A stretch of DNA of 57,376 nt from an uncultured Collinsella sp. (GCA_902496945.1 CABVDE010000008.1:1-57376); one strand, 5' to 3'. Positions 8,468-15,289 are shown, counted from the stretch's first letter. Notes: generated from the letters alone by a model not told the origin. Translations and numbers: made by a program.

Positions 8468-8501
8468 TGACCTGTATCGTCTTTTCGGACACGCATGCTA
8501 G
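7230..8501 (+). CDS. istA: IS21-family transposase IstA, 3'-truncated
   Basis: A 423-residue transposase. It has an N-terminal helix-turn-helix (RQGDSVAEIARKTGVSRDTV), then a DDE integrase core with the acidic residues visible in QADFGEADF, IVFDNATG and NEKGSVENKVG, and a C-terminal beta-rich Mu-like domain. The start ATG at 7230 follows GGAGAGGAA. The last ten or so codons (from about 8468) are read from the inverted repeat of the adjacent IS3-family element, so the native C-terminus is lost. The partner ATPase gene istB is missing. The protein is probably inactive. Confidence 0.85.
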   Translation: MISMTDKNSIRLLWRQGDSVAEIARKTGVSRDTVYKYRDMDDFSPEPPARRAQGSKLDPYRPLIESWLDDDMRSGRKQRHTAKRVHDRLVSECGADVSVSTVERCVREIRARRSAEAADAQYLDLVWGPGEAQADFGEADFYVRGMRTTLSFFVMTFPYSNVGLAQVFPGETSECVCQALRNVFEHVGGVPTKIVFDNATGVGRRVGGGVRTTELFAARSAHYGFRFRFCNPRSGNEKGSVENKVGCVRRNLFVPVPQLWDAGAFNRRLLERSLAMSDKPHWIKGERELDLFEADRLAMLGLPAKPLDCVTYVSRTADKKGKVSVGERGRHLYSTHPSLSRRRLTVGLRATTVSVYDPDSGELVCEHPRAYGSAPTDTSDPASQLALLAWNAGGWENSRVREALPDELREHMDDLYRLFGHAC

Positions 8502-8552
8502 AGGCCCAATCCTTTAGAATGCATTCATCGACGACCGAGAGGACGGTATGCC

Positions 8553-8837
8553 ATGTCCAACCCAGCCGCCAAGTACACCGACGAGTTCAGGCGCGAGACC
8601 GCCGACTACATCATCTCGACGGGCAGGCCGATAACGGAATGCTGCGCAGAACTGGGCCTGAATTCCAAGACCGTGAACAAGTGGGTGCAGAACCGCCGGC
8701 GCGAGCTTGCCGGCAGGCCCGACCCCAAGGCCGAGGACCGCGAGCTGCGCGAGGCCAGGAGGCGCATACGCGAGCTCGAGATGGAGAACGCCTTCTTGAA
8801 AAAAGCCGCGGCCTTCTTCGCCAAAAGCCAGGCGTAG
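8553..8837 (+). CDS. IS3-family transposase OrfA
   Basis: A 94-residue DNA-binding subunit with an N-terminal helix-turn-helix (HTH_Tnp_1 type: TDEFRRETADYIISTGRPIT, then LGLNSKTVNKWVQNRR) and a C-terminal leucine-zipper-like segment (LREARRRIRELEMENAFLKK). It ends at 8837, overlapping the orfB frame. A run of six A then G at 8799-8805 lies in the overlap, where ribosomes can slip by -1 to make the OrfAB transposase. The start ATG follows GAGAGGACGGT. Confidence 0.9.
   Translation: MSNPAAKYTDEFRRETADYIISTGRPITECCAELGLNSKTVNKWVQNRRRELAGRPDPKAEDRELREARRRIRELEMENAFLKKAAAFFAKSQA
8799..8805 (+). promoter_or_regulatory. candidate -1 ribosomal slippage site (AAAAAAG)
   Basis: Heptamer A6G in the orfA-orfB overlap. 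The orfA frame reads AAA AAA GCC, and slipping one base back enters the orfB frame, which is open across this point. This is the standard way IS3-family elements produce their fused transposase. Confidence 0.7.
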
Positions 8838-8854
8838 CCGCATGCTACCGGCTG

Positions 8855-9733
8855 ATGTTGGCGGAGAAGGCCGAATTCCCGGTGAAGATGATGGCCCGCG
8901 TGCTCGGCGTGAGCCGATCGGGCTTCTACTCGTGGCTCTCCAACGGCTGCCCGCGAAAAGACTGGTCGGCCGAGCGCGAGGCCGTGAGGCGCGTGTGGCT
9001 GGAGTCGGACCGCAGGTTCGGCTTCCGGTTCGTGAAATGCTTCCTGCCCGGCGAGTTCTCCGGCCTAACCCTGTATAGGGTGCGTAAATTGATGCGCGAG
9101 CTGGGAATACGCGGCTGCACGCCCAACGCCAGGAAGCGCACCACCATCCCCGACCCGAAGGCCAGGCCCCGGCCCGACCTGGTGCGCCGCGACTTCACCA
9201 GTCCCGTTCCAACCTACAAGCTCGTGGGCGACATCACCTACCTGCGCACCGGCGAGGGATGGCTGTACCTGTCGACGGTCATCGACCTCAACACCCGCAT
9301 GGTGGTGGGCTGGTCGCTCTCCGAGCGCATGACCGCCGACATCGTGGTTTCGGCGCTGACGTCGGCCAAATCGCGCGGCTACGTGGCCGGCAACGCGATA
9401 TTCCACGCCGACCGCGGCGCCCAGTACACCAGCAGGCTTTTGGCCGAATGGGCGCGCGACAACGACGTGCGGCTGTCCTGCAGCCGCACCGGCAACTGCC
9501 ACGACAACGCGGTGGCCGAGTCGTTCTTCGCCACGCTGAAGAACGAGATGTACTACAGGCGAAGCTTCCCGACCAGGGTTTCCGCCAAGCACGCGGTGGT
9601 CGAGTTCATCGAGGCGTACTACAACCGCCGAAGGCCCCACTCGACGATCGGCTACAAGGTGCCGGCCGAGGCCATGGCGGCCTTCTTCGAGAGAACCGAG
9701 CCCAAGCCCGAGGCCATGCCTATGGCCGCTTGA
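8855..9733 (+). CDS. IS3-family transposase OrfB (DDE integrase)
   Basis: A 292-residue catalytic subunit, counted from the first internal ATG; the functional product is probably the OrfAB frameshift fusion, whose frame is open from before 8798. It has an N-terminal HTH_21-like region (MMARVLGVSRSGFYSWL) and an rve core with DDE residues in VGDITYLRTG, FHADRGAQYTS and NAVAESFFATLKNE, and ends with YYNRRRPHSTIGYKVPAE, the typical C-terminal motif. All catalytic residues are present and no stop interrupts the frame, so the element may still be active. Confidence 0.9.
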   Translation: MLAEKAEFPVKMMARVLGVSRSGFYSWLSNGCPRKDWSAEREAVRRVWLESDRRFGFRFVKCFLPGEFSGLTLYRVRKLMRELGIRGCTPNARKRTTIPDPKARPRPDLVRRDFTSPVPTYKLVGDITYLRTGEGWLYLSTVIDLNTRMVVGWSLSERMTADIVVSALTSAKSRGYVAGNAIFHADRGAQYTSRLLAEWARDNDVRLSCSRTGNCHDNAVAESFFATLKNEMYYRRSFPTRVSAKHAVVEFIEAYYNRRRPHSTIGYKVPAEAMAAFFERTEPKPEAMPMAA

Positions 9734-9768
9734 TTCCTCGAGCTTGCGTGTCCGAAATCTTGACACAG

Positions 9769-9872
9769 GTCAGCGAGACTTGCTCACCCGCCTTGCGCGC
9801 GAGCGTCTCGTTGTTGTGGTTGATCACGAGGGGGTCTTCGACAGCGTCGCCGACCAGGTGATCGATCTATAG
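9769..9872 (+). pseudogene. 3' fragment of the disrupted ABC exporter gene
   Basis: Directly after the IS3 right end, one frame reads LLTRLARERLVVVVDHEGVF followed by DSVADQVIDL and a TAG stop at 9870-9872. This is the H-loop and C-terminal end of an ABC ATPase domain (VVVVDHE is the H-loop). Strand and type fit the exporter fragment at 6725-7098. Roughly 400 central codons, including the Walker motifs, would be missing. Confidence 0.7.
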
Positions 9873-10109
9873 CTTCCCTGGTTTATGCAATCGTCATGCC
9901 ACACGACGCATGTATGGGAATCCAAAAACCCGTAAGCTACGCCGGCTAGGGACCCATAGGCACGACCCAGCATCACCCGCCGGTCGTTCTTCAAGTCACC
10001 GAATGGCATCCAGCATCAATTAAGGCCTCATAAACAACTAGAGCCAGTCCCCGAGAGGACCGGCCCTTACAAAACCTCGAAGGTTTTTGCATCTGCGTAC
10101 ATCATGGCA

Positions 10110-11108
10110 TCAGCTTCGTGCCGCGTCAAGAACCCTCGCAAGAAACGCAAGATGAGACACAAGAGGGTTCTGCGTCCCATAGCGCGCGATTGCGTCGTCC
10201 ATCAGGGGACGGAGGCCAGCGACCGCGTCAAGCGCTGCCGGGGCGGCGTGCTCGCCCGCAAGCATGTCATGCAGTGCCACGGCGGTCACGAGCTGTTGCG
10301 TGCGACGGTTGCGCAGTCTGGCTCGACGGCCCTTGCTGTTGCGGATGCCGTGGGCGTTCAGCCACTCGAGTGCGACTCCCGAGGTTGCGTGCCTCGTCTC
10401 GCGCTCGGGCACGAAGCCGTTGCACAGGCAGCCCGCATGGCTCGCGCAGTTGCGGACGGCCTTCACGTCCTTGAGAGCGTAGTGAATCTCCCGCCTCCCC
10501 GTCTCCTCCCAGCGCTCAACGCAGAAGAGGTAGAAGGCGAGCAGCGTCCCGAACGGTACCACTTCCAGCAGCACCCATACGGGCATAGCGTCCCGGTAGT
10601 GGTCGATTAGCGACCCCGCGTACTCGTCCGCCTGGGAACGCGATACGAGGTCGCGTCTCAGCCCCTCGCGGAAGCCGCGGGGCAGGGAGGACACGAAGTC
10701 GGCGACGATCCCATAGCCGTCCTCCCCGCGTCTGGCGGCCTCGGACACGAGCCATGCCCTGACCGCGCGCTCGACATCCTTCGCCATGAGGCGAAACGTC
10801 TCGCGGAGAACGTCGTCGAGAGAGCTCACGTCCAAGAGGTCCCCGAAGTCGAGGTTCACGAACTTCCCGGCGTCGGGGCCGTCCTCATGGCGCTGGAAAA
10901 GCACCCGGTAGGCGGAGAGGTGCAGGTAGGTCTCGGCACTCGAAAGAATCTCGAGCGCGCGCTCCTCCGCGCAGCGCTCAAACGTGACGCCCTTGCCCCT
11001 GAGCAACTCAATCTGCTGCTCCGGAGTCGTTATGGGCTTGAGGGATAGCGCATCATGCACGCCGTCATCCATACCCCAAGCTATGAGTTTCTTGGCATCA
11101 TCCATCAT
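10110..11108 (-). CDS. Abi_2 family abortive-infection protein
   Basis: A 332-residue protein resembling the AbiD/AbiF (Abi_2, PF07751) group. It begins with the typical LSLKPITTPEQQIELLRGKGV, followed by LSAYRVLFQ and a central PVWVLLEVVPFGTLLAFYL. The HEPN-type motif RNCASH (R-x4-H) is present and is the presumed RNase active site. These proteins give resistance to phages by shutting down the infected cell. It stands alone in an accessory region beside tRNA genes, a usual place for defence genes. A good -10 (TAGAAT) lies only 7 bases from the ATG and there is no Shine-Dalgarno, so the mRNA may be leaderless. Confidence 0.85.
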   Translation of the reverse strand: MMDDAKKLIAWGMDDGVHDALSLKPITTPEQQIELLRGKGVTFERCAEERALEILSSAETYLHLSAYRVLFQRHEDGPDAGKFVNLDFGDLLDVSSLDDVLRETFRLMAKDVERAVRAWLVSEAARRGEDGYGIVADFVSSLPRGFREGLRRDLVSRSQADEYAGSLIDHYRDAMPVWVLLEVVPFGTLLAFYLFCVERWEETGRREIHYALKDVKAVRNCASHAGCLCNGFVPERETRHATSGVALEWLNAHGIRNSKGRRARLRNRRTQQLVTAVALHDMLAGEHAAPAALDAVAGLRPLMDDAIARYGTQNPLVSHLAFLARVLDAARS

Positions 11109-11115
11109 GCAAGCA

Positions 11116-11121
11116 ATTCTA
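11116..11121 (-). promoter_or_regulatory. possible -10 of the Abi_2 gene
   Basis: TAGAAT on the minus strand ends 7 bases before the start codon at 11108. The -35 is poor. If used, transcription would begin at or next to the ATG. Confidence 0.35.
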
Positions 11122-11207
11122 CCCTACGACCAGAAGCTGAAGAGTCCGGCTCCCGAATCACATGAGCCGAATAATGGTCAGATGATTATGGAATATTGGT
11201 GGCATTA

Positions 11208-11231
11208 TATCGGCACCTCAAGGTGCCGATA
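11208..11231. repeat. perfect 11-base inverted repeat
   Basis: TATCGGCACCT and AGGTGCCGATA separated by two bases. It lies 100 bases upstream of the Abi_2 gene, between the accessory region and the tRNA genes. No T-run follows, so it is not an obvious terminator; it may be a protein-binding or recombination site. Confidence 0.55.
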
Positions 11232-11284
11232 CTCAAGTCCATGCATAACTTGACATTCCATATCGTCCGGTGAATCCCGCCGAA

Positions 11285-11315
11285 TTTGGACAGCTGTTTG
11301 GACACCATTTGGACA
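11285..11315. repeat. three direct repeats of TTTGGACA
   Basis: Copies at 11285-11292, 11297-11304 and 11308-11315, spaced 11-12 bases apart (about one helical turn), next to the tRNA-Val terminator. This could be arm-type binding sites or the scar of an integrase gene at a tRNA attachment site. Confidence 0.5.
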
Positions 11316-11321
11316 GATACG

Positions 11322-11353
11322 AAAACAGCTCAGAGCCGACATGCTCTGAGCTG
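11322..11353 (-). terminator. terminator after tRNA-Val
   Basis: Minus-strand stem CAGCTCAGAGC / GCTCTGAGCTG (11 pairs, 6-base loop) followed by TTTT. Confidence 0.85.
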
Positions 11354-11361
11354 CGAAAGTT

Positions 11362-11436
11362 TGGTGGGCGTTACAAGATTTGAACTTGTGACCTCTTCCG
11401 TGTCAGGGAAGCGCTCTCCCCCTGAGCTAAACGCCC
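11362..11436 (-). tRNA. tRNA-Val (anticodon GAC)
   Basis: 75 bases including an encoded CCA. The acceptor stem pairs GGGCGTT with AACGCCC, the anticodon loop is CTGACAC between CTTCC and GGAAG, and the T-loop TTCAAAT is present. It lies 3 bases downstream of a tRNA-Gly gene and is probably cotranscribed with it. Confidence 0.95.
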
Positions 11437-11439
11437 AAA

Positions 11440-11515
11440 TGGAGCGGACAACGGGGCTCGAACCCGCGACCCCAACCTTGGCAAGGTTGTGCTCTACCAA
11501 CTGAGCCATGTCCGC
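11440..11515 (-). tRNA. tRNA-Gly (anticodon GCC), copy 1
   Basis: 76 bases with encoded CCA. The anticodon loop is TTGCCAA between CAACC and GGTTG, and the T-loop TTCGAGC is present. The sequence read here is identical to the two other copies at 11647-11722 and 11882-11957. Confidence 0.95.
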
Positions 11516-11527
11516 CTGCGAGGATTT

Positions 11528-11556
11528 AATATACGGGATGATCCTCCCGAATGCAA
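11528..11556 (-). promoter_or_regulatory. promoter of the tRNA-Gly1/tRNA-Val operon
   Basis: Minus-strand -35 TTGCAT (11551-11556), 17-base spacer, -10 TATATT (11528-11533), 12 bases before the tRNA. An A/T-rich tract (11557-11585) abuts the -35 and resembles an UP element. Confidence 0.7.
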
Positions 11557-11607
11557 GAACTATTTTCGAATAATTTGAAAAAAAGTTCGAGCCCATGCGA
11601 TGGGCAC

Positions 11608-11638
11608 GAAAAAGCCCGGCTACCGTAGTAGTCGGGCT
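11608..11638 (-). terminator. terminator after tRNA-Gly copy 2
   Basis: Minus-strand stem AGCCCGACTAC / GTAGCCGGGCT (one mismatch) followed by TTTTT. Confidence 0.85.
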
Positions 11639-11646
11639 GTTGCGCT

Positions 11647-11722
11647 TGGAGCGGACAACGGGGCTCGAACCCGCGACCCCAACCTTGGCAAGGTTGTGCT
11701 CTACCAACTGAGCCATGTCCGC
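11647..11722 (-). tRNA. tRNA-Gly (anticodon GCC), copy 2
   Basis: 76 bases with encoded CCA, same sequence as copies 1 and 3. It is the last tRNA of the Gly3-Cys-Gly2 run. No separate promoter fits in the 42 bases upstream. Confidence 0.95.
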
Positions 11723-11733
11723 ATATGTAAAAC

Positions 11734-11756
11734 AAAACGGGCGCCGGAGCGCCCGG
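11734..11756 (-). terminator. hairpin between tRNA-Cys and tRNA-Gly2
   Basis: Stem CGGGCGC / GCGCCCG with a 4-base loop, followed by TTTTG on the minus strand. It is either a partial terminator or a processing hairpin, since the next tRNA has no visible promoter. Confidence 0.7.
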
Positions 11757-11764
11757 ATTTTGCC

Positions 11765-11839
11765 TGGAGGCGAAGCCCGGATTCGAACCGGGGGTAAAGG
11801 CTTTGCAGGCCTCTGCCTTACCACTTGGCCACTTCGCCT
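11765..11839 (-). tRNA. tRNA-Cys (anticodon GCA)
   Basis: 75 bases with encoded CCA. Acceptor AGGCGAA pairs with TTCGCCT, the anticodon loop is CTGCAAA, and the T-loop TTCGAAT is present. It lies between tRNA-Gly copies 3 and 2. Confidence 0.95.
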
Positions 11840-11848
11840 TATATGCAA

Positions 11849-11870
11849 AGGGCCGATTGAAATCGGCCCT
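11849..11870 (-). terminator. hairpin between tRNA-Gly3 and tRNA-Cys
   Basis: Perfect 10-pair stem AGGGCCGATT / AATCGGCCCT with a 2-base loop. The tail TTTGCAT is weak, so readthrough or RNA processing is likely. Confidence 0.6.
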
Positions 11871-11881
11871 GGCGCATATAA

Positions 11882-11957
11882 TGGAGCGGACAACGGGGCT
11901 CGAACCCGCGACCCCAACCTTGGCAAGGTTGTGCTCTACCAACTGAGCCATGTCCGC
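11882..11957 (-). tRNA. tRNA-Gly (anticodon GCC), copy 3
   Basis: 76 bases with encoded CCA, same sequence as the other two copies. It is the first gene of the Gly-Cys-Gly run and has its own promoter directly upstream. Confidence 0.95.
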
Positions 11958-11969
11958 TTGCGGGTTATT

Positions 11970-12017
11970 AATTTACGCGAGTTGTCCAAAAGACGCAAGT
12001 ACTTTTTTCAAAAAAGT
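11970..12017 (-). promoter_or_regulatory. tRNA-Gly3 promoter with palindromic A/T element
   Basis: Minus-strand -35 TTGCGT (11993-11998), 17-base spacer, -10 TAAATT (11970-11975). Two bases upstream of the -35 is the perfect 17-base palindrome ACTTTTTTCAAAAAAGT (12001-12017), which also occurs upstream of tRNA-Leu (15469-15485). Position and composition match an UP element. Confidence 0.7.
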
Positions 12018-12062
12018 TGTCCAGTGCATGCTCTTGGCAGGTAAACACGCCAAAACGATTTA

Positions 12063-12809
12063 CTAGGCACACGATACCGGCGCTCCGCTAAACAGCTTCA
12101 CCATCTGAACGCGTGTGCCGGCACCATCCGTACGACGGGCGACCTCAACGTTATCGACGAGCATACGCATAAGCTTGATGCCGCGTCCGCGCTCCTCAGA
12201 CGTAACCGGATCGCTCGACCCATCAATCGAATAGCCGACCCCGCGATCGACGACCTCAATCACAACACGATCGCCATAGGCCTGAACCGTCAGGACGCAC
12301 CCAATACCGCCCGCATGGTCGTACGCGTTGCCCAGCGCCTCGCCCGATGCCAGCGCAACGTCATAGCGCTCGTCGCGACGCAGAGGAAGCGATTCAAGCA
12401 GCTCGGCAATGTGGTGTCGATAGTACGGAAGATTCTCTATGCCTTGGCGCACCTCGACGCTCTTGCTCCAACGCGGCAACTCCCCCACCGGAATAGCAGG
12501 AATTGACTCGCGCGCCGGCCCTGCAACATGAAGAATATCGACAAGCCGGGCAATCTCCAAAAAACGAACGACCTCATCGGACGCGTTAACAAGCGAAAGC
12601 AGGCCCTCTCGCCTCATGAGCTCACGGGCACGCGTAAGCAAAAACGCCAAGCCCGTCGAATCGATAAAGCCAACGGCTTGGCAATTGATGACAACACGCC
12701 GCACGCCCCGGTCGATCAAAGCGTCCAGCCGCCGGCGCAGCGCAGGCACCGTGGCGATGTCAATATCACCCGGTGGTGTCAAAACCGCTATGTCATTCCA
12801 CTCATTCAT
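12063..12809 (-). CDS. STAS domain-anti-sigma kinase fusion
   Basis: A 248-residue two-domain protein. Residues 1-105 are a STAS (anti-anti-sigma, SpoIIAA/RsbV-like) domain with the phosphorylatable serine in FIDSTG (Ser51). Residues about 120-240 are a GHKL ATPase of the RsbW/SpoIIAB type, with the N-box GEALGNAYDHA (Glu157, Asn161), G1 box VVDRGVG and G2 box ERGRGIKL. In most bacteria these are two separate proteins that bind each other. The start is the ATG at 12807-12809; a TTG 18 bases earlier is possible. It lies 78 bases after the phosphatase gene on the same strand, which is the expected antagonist of Ser51 phosphorylation. No sigma factor gene is nearby. Confidence 0.85.
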   Translation of the reverse strand: MNEWNDIAVLTPPGDIDIATVPALRRRLDALIDRGVRRVVINCQAVGFIDSTGLAFLLTRARELMRREGLLSLVNASDEVVRFLEIARLVDILHVAGPARESIPAIPVGELPRWSKSVEVRQGIENLPYYRHHIAELLESLPLRRDERYDVALASGEALGNAYDHAGGIGCVLTVQAYGDRVVIEVVDRGVGYSIDGSSDPVTSEERGRGIKLMRMLVDNVEVARRTDGAGTRVQMVKLFSGAPVSCA

Positions 12810-12887
12810 ACGACCATGGTTCCCCAAAAGAGCTTGTTCGATGCATACGTTTCCGCAACCGTGCAGATTCGGCCCGCCCAGCGCCGC

Positions 12888-15230
12888 CTATGACCGGCCC
12901 CGTAGAAATTCGAGGGCCACCAATGCGATGTCATCATCCAGGGCCGACTCGGTAAAGCGGTCGAGCTCGCCCAGGACCTTGCCGCAGATACCCGATACGC
13001 CCTCACTCGAAACCGTAAGCAAAAGATCGCGTAGGCGCTGTTCGCCAAAGAACGCCCCCGCGCGGTCGCGCGCCTCAATCGTTCCATCGGTATACATAAA
13101 CAGCATGTCACCAGGCGCGAACGTAAAGGAACCTGTCTCGTACACCATGCTTTCGAATGCACCGATCACGCCCGATTGACATCCAAGGAGTTCCACTTCT
13201 CCCCCGCAGGTCTCACCGCCCCCAAGCGGTGTCGACGACGGCCTGATGACCATGGTGGGCGGATGTCCCGCCGAGCAATAGGTCGCCCGACCGGTCTTAA
13301 GATCGATCCTGGCGATAAAGGCCGTCACGAACGTCTCGACCCTCGAAAAGCCCATGAGCATGCTATTGAGTGAGCGGGCCATACGTGCCGGCCCCGCGCC
13401 CTCCCAGGCATAGGCCGTCAGGGCCGTCTTGACGAGCGCGGACATCGATGCCGCCTCGATACCCTTGCCGGACACGTCGCCCAAAATCATGACGGCGCAG
13501 TCGTCGGGAAGACGGACGAGCGTATAGAAGTCACCGCCGACCAACGCCGAGTTCGTGGCAGACAGGTACATCGAATCGGTTGCAATGCCCGGAACATCAC
13601 CAAGCGAGTTCCTCATACCGATCTGAAGCGTCTGGGCGATATGGCGTTCTTCGCGCTTTTGCGACTCGCCCTCATAGATTAGCTCAAAGTCATGCGCCAG
13701 ATGCACCAGGTAGTCGTACTCAAGGTCGTCGATCGGTTCTTGACTGCCATCGCGAAGCAGCAAGGCACGCCTCGTCGGCCCCTTTGCAACGCCGGCGGGC
13801 ACGATAGCGTCGTTGTTCCGTTGAGTGCCAGCCTCCGGGCGAGCGTGCCCTGCCACAATGCCGGAATCGACATAAAGGCCCTGGCACGGCAAACCATGGG
13901 CCCTCAGCCATCCGCCCATAGGCATAGACTCGTCAACACGGGTCAAACGCACATGTTTAAGATCTTCAGCACTCGCACCGCCCAAAACCGATGGCTCAAA
14001 GCCGTCGGAGGCCCCCAGACGGGCAGCCGGTGCGGTGGTGGAAAAGAAAAGCGACTCTGGGTCTCCCGGTAGCGCCACGCGACTGCCGCCCTCAAAATCA
14101 ATGACATAGGCATCGAGACTCGCGTCATATTCCACGGGGCAGAAATGACAACTGAGCACCGTGCAGATTTCCGTCGACACCGCTCGCGAGGCGGCAACGG
14201 GATCATCGAGATAGGTAAACAGTTCGTCGCGCAGCAGATTGAGCGAGCGGCCGAGCTCCGCCGTGCGACGCGAGCGTAAGCTCGATGCCATGCCGACCAG
14301 CTGGATAGACAGGTAATCGCAAATGACCTCGAGCACATTCACGTCATAGGCAAGCGGCGCCTGGGGGCGTTTCCAGCCGACTTCCAACACGCCAAGGACC
14401 TGCGTGCCGTAAAAAACGGGAAGACAAATTTCACTACGGTATGGAGGCATATCCTGCACACGCAACAGATGCTTAGAACGATTGTCCAGGTCCATGAACA
14501 TGCCCGAGGCAACTCGATCGCCCTCAAGATCCTGCTGAATCGACAGGCGGCAAGCGCGTGACTCGCGGAGCACATAGGTTGGGATGCCCGCGCCATACGG
14601 CATGAACTCGGGCAGATAGCTGTCCTCCAGCTCCTTGGAAACTCCGCGGAGCTTAAAACCTCCGCTCTCCGAAAAATAAATCGCAGCACCAAAGGCGTCG
14701 AGTGTTCCAACAAGCTGATTTAAAACAGTATCGAGCATACTGGAGAGCTCATCGGAACCAACGGTGTTCATAATGACCGAAAGCGTGCCAGAGAGACGCT
14801 TATTCGCCACCCTAAGCTCAGCCAGAGCACGCTTGAGCTGACGGTCGTGAGAGTACTGCTCCTCGATGCTGTGGAGCGCCACCAGAACACGCGGCGCGCG
14901 GCGCCCAAAGATGCGTGGAGGCGTCACGGAGCCCGCACGAACCAAGACAGGGATAAAAGAACCGTCACTCAGCTTGAGCATGAGCTCACTCTCGGTGCCG
15001 TCGGTCTCAAATGGCAGACGATGCTCGGTCGCACGCTCAAAGGCCGACGAATACAGTACATCCTTGACATCGCCGTTGATGACGTCGGCGCGCTCCTCGC
15101 ACATCAGGTCGAGCAGGCGATTATTCACATGCAGAATGGTTCCGTCGAGCTCGCAGATGATGACCGCATCGCTCGTGATCTCGACCAGTTGGGCAACGTC
15201 TGCCCACTCGTTGCGTTCAAGCGTTTCCAT
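12888..15230 (-). CDS. PAS-GAF-SpoIIE serine phosphatase
   Basis: A 780-residue cytoplasmic sensor phosphatase. Residues about 5-110 form a PAS domain (SDAVIICELDGTILHVNNRL), followed by a coiled segment and a GAF domain (about 140-310, with YGAGIPTYVL and EICLPVFYG). A less conserved middle region follows, then a SpoIIE/RsbU-type PP2C domain (565-780) with metal ligands in GGDFY (Asp567), GDVSGKG (584-590), YTDGT and DDDIALV. It would dephosphorylate the STAS serine of the neighbouring fusion protein. The start ATG at 15230 has GGTGAGG 6 bases upstream; a GTG 12 bases earlier is less likely. No membrane segment is seen. Confidence 0.9.
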   Translation of the reverse strand: METLERNEWADVAQLVEITSDAVIICELDGTILHVNNRLLDLMCEERADVINGDVKDVLYSSAFERATEHRLPFETDGTESELMLKLSDGSFIPVLVRAGSVTPPRIFGRRAPRVLVALHSIEEQYSHDRQLKRALAELRVANKRLSGTLSVIMNTVGSDELSSMLDTVLNQLVGTLDAFGAAIYFSESGGFKLRGVSKELEDSYLPEFMPYGAGIPTYVLRESRACRLSIQQDLEGDRVASGMFMDLDNRSKHLLRVQDMPPYRSEICLPVFYGTQVLGVLEVGWKRPQAPLAYDVNVLEVICDYLSIQLVGMASSLRSRRTAELGRSLNLLRDELFTYLDDPVAASRAVSTEICTVLSCHFCPVEYDASLDAYVIDFEGGSRVALPGDPESLFFSTTAPAARLGASDGFEPSVLGGASAEDLKHVRLTRVDESMPMGGWLRAHGLPCQGLYVDSGIVAGHARPEAGTQRNNDAIVPAGVAKGPTRRALLLRDGSQEPIDDLEYDYLVHLAHDFELIYEGESQKREERHIAQTLQIGMRNSLGDVPGIATDSMYLSATNSALVGGDFYTLVRLPDDCAVMILGDVSGKGIEAASMSALVKTALTAYAWEGAGPARMARSLNSMLMGFSRVETFVTAFIARIDLKTGRATYCSAGHPPTMVIRPSSTPLGGGETCGGEVELLGCQSGVIGAFESMVYETGSFTFAPGDMLFMYTDGTIEARDRAGAFFGEQRLRDLLLTVSSEGVSGICGKVLGELDRFTESALDDDIALVALEFLRGRS

Positions 15231-15255
15231 CGTGGACCTCACCGTCTATCGGTAA

Positions 15256-15278
15256 CAAAAAAGCCTCCGAAGAGGCTT
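15256..15278 (-). terminator. terminator after tRNA-Leu
   Basis: Minus-strand stem AAGCCTC / GAGGCTT with a 4-base loop and a TTTT tail. It separates the tRNA from the phosphatase gene 26 bases downstream. Confidence 0.85.
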
Positions 15279-15289
15279 CTCAAATGCGA

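Larger units (their letters stand above)
8468..9772 (+). mobile_element. IS3-family insertion sequence
   Basis: About 1.3 kb with imperfect terminal inverted repeats. The left end reads TGACCTGTATC at 8468-8478 and the right end, reverse-complemented, reads TGACCTGTGTC at 9762-9772. Both share TTTCGGACACGCA further in. It carries orfA and orfB in -1 relative frames. No matching 3-4-base target duplication is visible at the two flanks: the left flank is IS21 sequence and the right flank is exporter gene sequence. Confidence 0.85.

Noticed and set aside
7099..9772. A composite transposon carrying cargo
   Set aside because: The two insertion sequences belong to different families and directly abut each other; nothing lies between them.
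9824..10009. A 61-codon minus-strand frame between the exporter fragment and the Abi_2 gene
   Set aside because: It overlaps the exporter fragment, has no ribosome site and matches no family I recognise.
10037..10063. GCCAGTCC/GGACCGGC stem as a terminator for the Abi_2 gene
   Set aside because: One mismatch and no T-run on the minus strand; at best a weak structure.
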